NCBI GenBank assembly: GCA_903840825.1
Contig: CAIMHL010000062.1
Location: 1-10,139 of the forward strand
Direction of reading: 5' to 3'
Length of the DNA: 10,139 nt
From: an uncultured beta proteobacterium
Lineage (GTDB): Bacteria > Pseudomonadota > Gammaproteobacteria > Burkholderiales > Burkholderiaceae_C
Shown here piece after piece: positions 5,809 through 10,139 of the stretch. Under the pieces are notes generated by a model that did not search any database, was not told the origin of the DNA, and worked only from the letters and a program-made list of their open reading frames with translations. How positions within the stretch are numbered: the first letter of the stretch is position 1; the number at the start of each line of letters is the position of its first letter. The position numbers and the translations under genes were made by a program.

Positions 5809-6167
5809 AATGCAACGATTTTGTAGGGATGCTGTTTTTGGCTCGGGATGTCGCACATTCCGTGCATCTGAACACCCGCAGCTTTAGCAAGCACATGGCG
5901 CTCAATACCTTCTACGATGAGATTATTGACCTTGCTGATGCGTTTGCCGAAGCCTACCAAGGCAGGCATGGCCTGATCGGGCCAATCAGCCTGATGAGCG
6001 CTAAGAAGACGACCAACATCATTGAGTTTCTGACAGACCAGCTTGCAGAGATCGAAGCTGGGCGCTATGAGGTTTGCGAAAAAACCGACACTTCATTGCA
6101 ACAACTGATAGATAATATCGTTGAGCTTTATCTTTCGACCCTGTATAAGTTGCGCTTCTTGGCGTAA
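5805..6167 (+). CDS. Helical protein with Dps-like metal-site spacing (DUF5856-like)
   Basis: This is a 120-residue, all-helical protein with no membrane segment. It starts at ATG 5805 in an ATGA overlap with the portal gene, with AAGGA eight bases upstream. The sequence ARDVAHSVHLNT, SKHMALNTFYDEI and LADAFAEAYQGRHG matches what I remember of the phage family DUF5856; the name should be checked. The residues H18, H30, D45 and E49 have exactly the spacing (12, 15, 4) of the E. coli Dps ferroxidase residues H51, H63, D78 and E82. The equivalent of Dps D67 is N34 here. A ferritin/Dps-like four-helix fold is therefore plausible, with iron or DNA-protective function unproven. A virion component or portal partner is the alternative, given the location. 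Confidence 0.72.
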   Translation: MKCNDFVGMLFLARDVAHSVHLNTRSFSKHMALNTFYDEIIDLADAFAEAYQGRHGLIGPISLMSAKKTTNIIEFLTDQLAEIEAGRYEVCEKTDTSLQQLIDNIVELYLSTLYKLRFLA

Positions 6168-6177
6168 GGAGAAAATT

Positions 6178-6480
6178 TTGGAACTTCTCAACCCTCTGGC
6201 CGATGGCCCATTCCCCGGCAAAGTCATTACTTACACCGGCACTGCTGGCGTGACCGGCACTTGGCCTGCTGGCCCTCAAGGTGTTGTGGTCTGGTCCGAT
6301 CAGGCGTGCTACATTTTGGTGGGCGAGGGCGTAACAGCCACCACCAGCAGCACCCCTATCCCTCCTTTCACCCCAGTGCCTTTCAAAGTGCCCCAGGGCA
6401 CAGGTGCAGTGTGGCGTGTCAGTGCAATTAGAGTATCTACAGATGGTACGATCTATTGCAAACCGATTAACATCCAATGA
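6178..6480 (+). CDS. Small Gly/Pro/Thr-rich phage protein, 100 residues, probably structural
   Basis: The likely start is TTG 6178, because a strong AAGGAG (6166-6171) sits six bases upstream; the reading frame remains open back to 6121 but nothing supports an earlier start. The protein opens with ELLNPLADGPFPGKVITYTG and contains GTWPAGPQGVVVW, CYILVGEGVTATT and the C-terminus GTIYCKPINIQ. It is predicted to be beta-rich, with many Thr, Gly and Pro and no charged helices, like small virion or head-decoration proteins. I recognise it as a type common in uncultured phages but without known function. Its stop overlaps the next gene's ATG (ATGA). Confidence 0.8.
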   Translation: MELLNPLADGPFPGKVITYTGTAGVTGTWPAGPQGVVVWSDQACYILVGEGVTATTSSTPIPPFTPVPFKVPQGTGAVWRVSAIRVSTDGTIYCKPINIQ

Positions 6481-6638
6481 GCTTTGGCATTGCAGTCCGA
6501 AACGGCATAGCCATCGGGCTAGGCAGCGTGATCTCGTTTCTATCGGGATATGCGGATGCGACTGTGCAAAGTAACCTCTTGACCGAAGACAGTGACAATT
6601 TGGTTCAAGAGGATGGCGGCTTAATACTGCTGGAGTAA
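6477..6638 (+). CDS. 53-residue protein with acidic/leucine repeat tail
   Basis: ATG 6477 overlaps the preceding TGA and there is no separate ribosome binding site, so translation would be by coupling. The N-terminus MSFGIAVRNGIAIGLGSVIS is glycine-rich and hydrophobic. The C-terminus holds an imperfect repeat, NLLTEDSD / NLVQEDGG / LILLE, of the leucine/glutamate-aspartate kind often seen at the ends of small phage structural proteins. No function is known. Position among fibre genes and coupling to a probable structural gene suggest a virion or assembly role. The gene is short but has clean boundaries, with the next start three bases downstream of its stop. Confidence 0.7.
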   Translation: MSFGIAVRNGIAIGLGSVISFLSGYADATVQSNLLTEDSDNLVQEDGGLILLE

Positions 6639-6641
6639 TAA

Positions 6642-7148
6642 ATGTCTGTAAATCTTTCTCCAATCGGCGGCGCTGGCTGGCAGTTCTTTGACAATAACGG
6701 AATTCCTCTAGCAGGAGGAAAACTGTATGCTTATCTTGCGGGGACGACAACACCCGAAACCACTTACACAACAAATGCAGGCAACATTGCGTGGACTCAT
6801 CCTATAACACTAGACTCTGCGGGGCGTGTACCTAGCGGCGGTGAAATATGGCTTACAAGCGGAGTGTCGTACAAGTTTTTGTTAAAAACAGCATCACCAG
6901 AAGTGCAAATTTGGAGTGCAGATAATATATACGGCATCCTTTCTGGCTTTGCAAATGTAGACAATTTTACAGGTGACGGAAGTACACTCTCATTTACGTT
7001 AACCGCTACACCGGGCAATGAAACTGCGACAAATGTCTACATTAACGGCGTTTATCAATTTAAAAACACATACTCATTAAGTAGCGCAACGCTACTATTT
7101 TCAACTGCACCACCTATCACATCCCTGATTGAAGTCAGTTACTTCTAA
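6642..7148 (+). CDS. Tail fibre/adaptor protein
   Basis: The 168-residue product has two parts. Residues 1-100 (GWQFFDNNGIPLAGGKLYAY, TYTTNAGN, PITLDSAGRVPSGGEIWL, SYKFLLK) resemble the N-terminal modules of phage fibre proteins, in which QFFDNNG-PLAGGKLYTYxAGTTTPxxTY is a recurring signature. Residues 107-168 (NFTGDGSTLSFTLTATPG ... VYINGVYQFKNTY ... IEVSYF) form a beta-sandwich-like fibre module. GGAG six bases before ATG 6642 supports the start. It probably bridges the tail hub and the distal fibre or spike. The composition is more AT-rich than the portal gene, marking the start of the exchanged tail block. Confidence 0.75.
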   Translation: MSVNLSPIGGAGWQFFDNNGIPLAGGKLYAYLAGTTTPETTYTTNAGNIAWTHPITLDSAGRVPSGGEIWLTSGVSYKFLLKTASPEVQIWSADNIYGILSGFANVDNFTGDGSTLSFTLTATPGNETATNVYINGVYQFKNTYSLSSATLLFSTAPPITSLIEVSYF

Positions 7149-7157
7149 GGAATCATC

Positions 7158-8186
7158 ATGGCCGACACCAAAATCTCAGCATTACCCGCGTCCACCGTCC
7201 CGCTTGCGGGCACCGAAGTTCTGCCTATTGTTCAAAGCAGTACAACCAAACAAGTATCTGTTGCTAATTTAACTGCTGGCCGATCCTTTGATGCTTTGGG
7301 TATGACCTTAACGTCTACAGACGCCGGGGCCGCTGCTGCACCAACACTCGATCTGTACAGAGACTCAGCAACGCCAGCGGCATCTGATACATTGGGCGAA
7401 ATTGAATTTAACGGTGAAGATTCCGCAGGCAACAAGCAAGCATACGGTTTAATTCACGCATCTATTCTTAGCCCAACGTCAACTGCCGAACAAGGGCAGC
7501 TTCACTTCGAGACTGCAACTGCTGGAGTGTTAACTGAAAAGATGATTATTGGCACAACAAATCTTGTGATTAACGAGATTGGTGCTGTGTATAACGTGCG
7601 AATTGAAGGCGATACAGACGCTAACTTGTTTTACACCGATGCAACAAATGACAGAGTTGGCATTGGCATAGTTGCACCTACTGAAAAACTAGATGTTGTA
7701 GGTAAGATTAAAGTATCCGACAACATAGTCATTGGCACATCTGGCAAAGGCATTGACTTTTCTGCCAATACTCAAGCAGCAGGAATGACCAGCGAGCTAT
7801 TGAATTGGTATGAGGAAGGAACATTTACGCCAGTTATAACATTTGGCGGTTTAAGTGTAGGTGTTACTTATGGTGCAGCAAATGTTGGAAAATATACAAG
7901 AATAGGAAGGATGGTTTTTGCAAACACTCACATTGTCCTGACAAGTAAAGGCTCTAGCACAGGATCGGCTGTTATAACTGGCCTACCTTTTACTGTTTCA
8001 GTAAACGCTGCTGTAGCTTTTGGATATGTCTCAGGAATGGGCGCTACAATTTCATATTTGGAAGGGTTGGCATCTGGAACGTCTATTTTATTGTATAAGT
8101 TAATAACTGGTGCATCTTCAGCAGTTACTGACGCAGATTTTAACAATAATACAAATATTCAAGTTACTGCAATTTTTGAAGTTTAA
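7158..8186 (+). CDS. Tail fibre protein
   Basis: The 342-residue protein begins MADTKISALPASTVPLAGTE, a very common opening of phage fibre or appendage proteins. Residues 167-184 (VGIGIVAPTEKLDVVGKI) match the repeat found ahead of fibre C-terminal domains, where it forms beta-prism-like trimers. From 217 onward (WYEEGTFTPVI ... GKYTRIGRMVFANTHIVLT ... SAVITGLPF) is a beta-sandwich-like terminal domain typical of fibres and a candidate receptor-binding tip. No S74 intramolecular chaperone domain is seen. AAGGA six bases before ATG 7158 supports the start. It lies between the adaptor and tailspike genes and is AT-rich. Confidence 0.8.
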   Translation: MADTKISALPASTVPLAGTEVLPIVQSSTTKQVSVANLTAGRSFDALGMTLTSTDAGAAAAPTLDLYRDSATPAASDTLGEIEFNGEDSAGNKQAYGLIHASILSPTSTAEQGQLHFETATAGVLTEKMIIGTTNLVINEIGAVYNVRIEGDTDANLFYTDATNDRVGIGIVAPTEKLDVVGKIKVSDNIVIGTSGKGIDFSANTQAAGMTSELLNWYEEGTFTPVITFGGLSVGVTYGAANVGKYTRIGRMVFANTHIVLTSKGSSTGSAVITGLPFTVSVNAAVAFGYVSGMGATISYLEGLASGTSILLYKLITGASSAVTDADFNNNTNIQVTAIFEV

Positions 8187-8201
8187 TTAGGATAAATTTA
8201 T

Positions 8202-9431
8202 ATGTCGTTAACTAAAGTATCCTACTCAATGATAACTGGAGAAGTTATCAATGTTCTTGATTATGGAGCAGTTGGAGATGGTACAACTGACGATACTGTA
8301 GCTATTCAAGCAGCGGTGACAGCAGCATTTACACCAGTTGCTAGTAATTACGGTGGGGGAAAACTATTTTTCCCAAGAGGGACTTATAAGATTACATCTG
8401 CTATTGTTTTGCCAAATTCACAGTTTTATATCTATGGAGAAGGAACGCCATCGGTAATATCTTGTGTTGGTTGTTCTGCATTTTTATACGCTGGGCAATT
8501 TACTACAATTTCTCAACTATCTGATTTATATATCATAGGTGACAACACTGCTGGAACAGAAGCGTTTAATTCTAGCCCAAGTAATACAGCGTTTGTATTT
8601 GCGGAGGTTCAGTTTAACAAACTTCGCATAGGTGGATTCCCTCGTCATTTTAATATTCCAAACGCGCAACTTTGTTCTTGGTCTGACTGTTTAATGGATT
8701 TAGACACTGGTGGATCAGCTTTCTATATCCATCCCACCGCTAGCGGCCAAGCAGCAAACTCAAATCGTGTAGTGCGTTGTCAATTTACTGGTGTTGGTTC
8801 GCCAACCGTAGATTTTGATCCAGGTGCATTTGCGGCCAATTGCTCAAATTGGCTTTTTGATAGTTGTGACTTTCAACAAAGCAGCTCAGGAATCCCGCTA
8901 ACAATTAAAGATTCTAATTGGATTGTTCGTTCGTGCGAGTTTGAAAACAGCACGGGCGTAGGAACAATTGATATTATCACTAGTGATACTTTAAGCGCTG
9001 ACTACACTCTTATTGATGGGTGCGTTTTTGCGGGAAGTGCCAGCACTGGGCAAATTCGCATTTTCCGCACCGGAACTGTTCAACAAACCTACTACACTAC
9101 AATTCGAAATTGTAGCCACAACCCATCATTGCCGATTGTATGGATTGATTCTGGGCGGTCAACAATTGTTGAAAATTGTAACGGAACAATTACGGGAAGT
9201 GGTGGTGAATACACCATTGAAATTGGTGGATCAAATCAACTTTCAACAACCAGTTTTAGCGGTATTGGTATGAAAGTAAACAGCACAATTTGGACTTCTG
9301 GCGCAGGTTCGCCCGAGGGCGTGGTGACTGCGATTATCGGATCGCTATATACCAGACTCAATGGAGGCGCTGGAACAACTTTATATGTTAAAGAGTCTGG
9401 AACTGGAAACACTGGATGGGTAGCAAAATAA
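8202..9431 (+). CDS. Tailspike, pectate-lyase-like beta-helix
   Basis: The 409-residue protein has the classic entry to a right-handed beta-helix: VINVLDYGAVGDGTTDDTVA (15-34), then GGGKLFFPRGTYKI (51-64). Repeated beta-helix rungs follow to about 345 (for example NRVVRCQFTG, NWLFDSCDFQ, NWIVRSCEFE, YTLIDGCVFAG). Such spikes bind and often cleave capsule or O-antigen; the enzymatic residues cannot be assigned. The last 43 residues (367-409) form a separate module, GAGSPEGVVTA ... GSLYTR ... LYVKESGTGNTGWVAK, found on many phage fibres. There are only 14 residues before the beta-helix, so it lacks its own head-binding domain and must attach through a partner. AGGA nine bases before ATG 8202 supports the start. 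Confidence 0.88.
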   Translation: MSLTKVSYSMITGEVINVLDYGAVGDGTTDDTVAIQAAVTAAFTPVASNYGGGKLFFPRGTYKITSAIVLPNSQFYIYGEGTPSVISCVGCSAFLYAGQFTTISQLSDLYIIGDNTAGTEAFNSSPSNTAFVFAEVQFNKLRIGGFPRHFNIPNAQLCSWSDCLMDLDTGGSAFYIHPTASGQAANSNRVVRCQFTGVGSPTVDFDPGAFAANCSNWLFDSCDFQQSSSGIPLTIKDSNWIVRSCEFENSTGVGTIDIITSDTLSADYTLIDGCVFAGSASTGQIRIFRTGTVQQTYYTTIRNCSHNPSLPIVWIDSGRSTIVENCNGTITGSGGEYTIEIGGSNQLSTTSFSGIGMKVNSTIWTSGAGSPEGVVTAIIGSLYTRLNGGAGTTLYVKESGTGNTGWVAK

Positions 9432-9480
9432 TCTGTACCAGTGCGGTTCACTGGATTCTTGGTTTTGATTGGAGATCAAA
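9432..9480 (+). promoter_or_regulatory. 49-base intergenic hairpin element, copy 1
   Basis: The gap after the tailspike gene contains TGTA, then a stem CCAGTG (9438-9443) / CACTGG (9449-9454) with loop CGGTT, then ATTCTT, and ends with GGAG (9471-9474, the ribosome binding site) and TCAAA before ATG 9481. The hairpin lacks a clean U-run, so termination would be weak. The same layout and exact length recur at 9914-9962. Confidence 0.5.
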
Positions 9481-9738
9481 ATGGCTTTAGAAAAAGTTGA
9501 AATTGTTGACCGCATTGAAGTGGTTGAATCAGGTGTCATACAGGTACGCACTAAGACCGCCATCATGGAAGATGGCAAGCAGATCAGTGGCACATTCCAC
9601 CGCCATGTTGTTGCCCCAGGCGATGACTACAGCGCCGAGGACGCAAGGGTAAAAGCTATTTGCAAGGCAACACACACGACAGAAGTAATTGCAGCTTACG
9701 TTGCTGCTCAAAATGAACGCAATACTCCAACGCTTTAA
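9481..9738 (+). CDS. 85-residue conserved phage protein, unknown function
   Basis: The start ATG 9481 is chosen over the in-frame TTG 9469 because GGAG lies six bases upstream of it. The product begins MALEKVEIVDRIEVVESGVI and contains QVRTKTAIMEDGKQISGTFH and a helical C-terminal half with APGDDYSAEDARVKAIC. The pattern, an N-terminal beta-hairpin with alternating hydrophobic residues then HRHVVAPGDDYS, is familiar from hypothetical proteins that sit next to fibre or lysis genes in phages. No activity can be assigned. GC rises again here (53% at 9541-9600) compared with the tailspike body. Its 3' end overlaps the next gene by 26 bases. Confidence 0.78.
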   Translation: MALEKVEIVDRIEVVESGVIQVRTKTAIMEDGKQISGTFHRHVVAPGDDYSAEDARVKAICKATHTTEVIAAYVAAQNERNTPTL

Positions 9739-9913
9739 AAGCAAAACCTACTGGGTAGCCCTAGTAGGTGCTTTGCTGACCGTGATTGAGGCCAACAGCG
9801 GCTTTATTGGTCAATTCTTGCCTACCGAGTACCGGGCTTACATCGTGATGCTGTGGCCTGTTTTAATGTTAATTTTGCGTGAAATAACTACCACAGCACT
9901 AGCAGAAAAGTGA
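9713..9913 (+). CDS. Small two-helix membrane protein, holin candidate
   Basis: The product from ATG 9713 is 66 residues. A basic, amphipathic N-terminus (MNAILQRFKSKTYW) leads into a hydrophobic segment at about 13-25, a short loop with LPTEYR (36-41), and a second hydrophobic segment at about 42-55 (AYIVMLWPVLMLIL), ending in a charged tail REITTTALAEK. Size, two membrane helices and charged ends fit a phage holin, which would permeabilise the inner membrane to release an endolysin. No endolysin lies in the window, so this remains a candidate. There is no clear ribosome binding site; the 26-base overlap with the upstream gene suggests coupled translation. The longer version from TTG 9689 is less likely. 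Confidence 0.65.
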   Translation: MNAILQRFKSKTYWVALVGALLTVIEANSGFIGQFLPTEYRAYIVMLWPVLMLILREITTTALAEK

Positions 9914-9962
9914 TATATTAAATGTACTGGCCCAATGACCAGGGAATCTTTATAGGTTCAAA
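9914..9962 (+). promoter_or_regulatory. 49-base intergenic hairpin element, copy 2
   Basis: After AT-rich TATATTAAAT come TGTA, a stem CTGG (9927-9930) / CCAG (9939-9942) with an eight-base loop, then GGAATCTTTATAGG and TTCAAA before ATG 9963. It has the same length (49) and order of parts as 9432-9480, although the stem sequence differs. A weak TAGG ribosome binding site lies six bases before the start. It could be a 5' leader hairpin controlling the scaffold/head genes. Confidence 0.5.
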
Positions 9963-10139
9963 ATGACTGAAGAAGTACTAGCGGAATCACTACCCGTGCC
10001 AGATCAAGTTGCAACGGCTGCGCCTGAGACTGAAGTTCAAACGCCGGAAGTGCCAGTAGAAGCGACCAAAACCTTCTCACAAGAAGACTTGGATGCAGCC
10101 ATTGGTAAGCGCCTCGCAAGAGAGCAGCGAAAGTGGGAA
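9963..10139 (+). CDS. Scaffold protein, N-terminal part
   Basis: Only the first 59 residues are inside the window. They consist of an acidic, Pro/Val/Glu/Thr-rich disordered N-terminus (MTEEVLAESLPVPDQ, then repeated E-V-Q/P units) followed by TFSQEDLDAAIGKRLAREQ and RKWE, the start of a charged helix. The segment FxQExLDAxIxxRLARExxK is characteristic of phage capsid scaffolding proteins and normally lies just before the major capsid gene. The gene is open at the window end. Its location downstream of the tail block, with the 49-base hairpin leader, suggests the head genes (capsid, head completion) continue to the right. Confidence 0.8.
   Translation, partial: MTEEVLAESLPVPDQVATAAPETEVQTPEVPVEATKTFSQEDLDAAIGKRLAREQRKWE

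Noticed and set aside
6019..6774. Leftward 251-residue open frame
   Set aside because: It is antisense to four rightward genes that have good starts, coupling and recognisable products; its translation is Arg/Cys-rich with no domain.

Overview
The window is part of a tailed-phage (Caudoviricetes) genome or prophage, most likely a short-tailed, podovirus-like phage. The evidence is a terminase small/large subunit pair, a 723-residue portal protein of the P22 family (P22 gp1 is 725 residues), a block of fibre and tailspike genes, and the start of a scaffold protein. There is no integrase, repressor, tRNA or host gene, so the lifestyle is undetermined. The host cannot be read directly. Shine-Dalgarno-led genes and mixed GC fit a proteobacterial host, but that is only a weak inference.

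Layout. Bases 1-357 hold two small leftward genes of unknown function, one cut by the window edge; both are preceded by the same 11-base leader TACAGTAAAGG. Bases 358-1030 have no convincing gene and are dense in structure. They contain an interrupted dyad, DnaA-box-like nonamers in opposite orientations on either side of a 22% GC segment, six palindromic sites of the type GTTAGTGAGTGCTCACTAAC, a short-loop G-quadruplex motif, and A/T tracts leading into the terminase genes. This is the best candidate for an origin, operator cluster or packaging site and is the least explained part of the window.

From 1031 everything reads rightward with short gaps or overlaps: terS, an HNH/AP2 homing-type endonuclease, terL, a 46-residue basic protein, the portal gene, a helical protein with Dps-like ferroxidase residue spacing, two small proteins (100 and 53 residues), a fibre/adaptor protein, a fibre protein, a pectate-lyase-fold tailspike, an 85-residue protein, a two-helix membrane protein (holin candidate) and the N-terminus of a scaffold protein. 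The receptor-binding and lysis-like genes therefore sit between portal and scaffold, not after the head genes.

How they work together. TerS would recognise phage DNA and TerL would cut and pump it through the portal, while the scaffold organises the prohead. The fibre proteins and tailspike would bind and probably degrade a host surface glycan, and the small membrane protein may time lysis. The HNH gene looks like a selfish insertion: joining 1472 directly to 1964 restores a short terS end overlapping the terL start. Base composition is mosaic. The HNH gene, the first half of terL and the fibre/tailspike block are AT-rich (sampled stretches 37-42% GC), against about 52-70% in sampled parts of terS, late terL, portal and the 85-residue gene, which suggests modular exchange.
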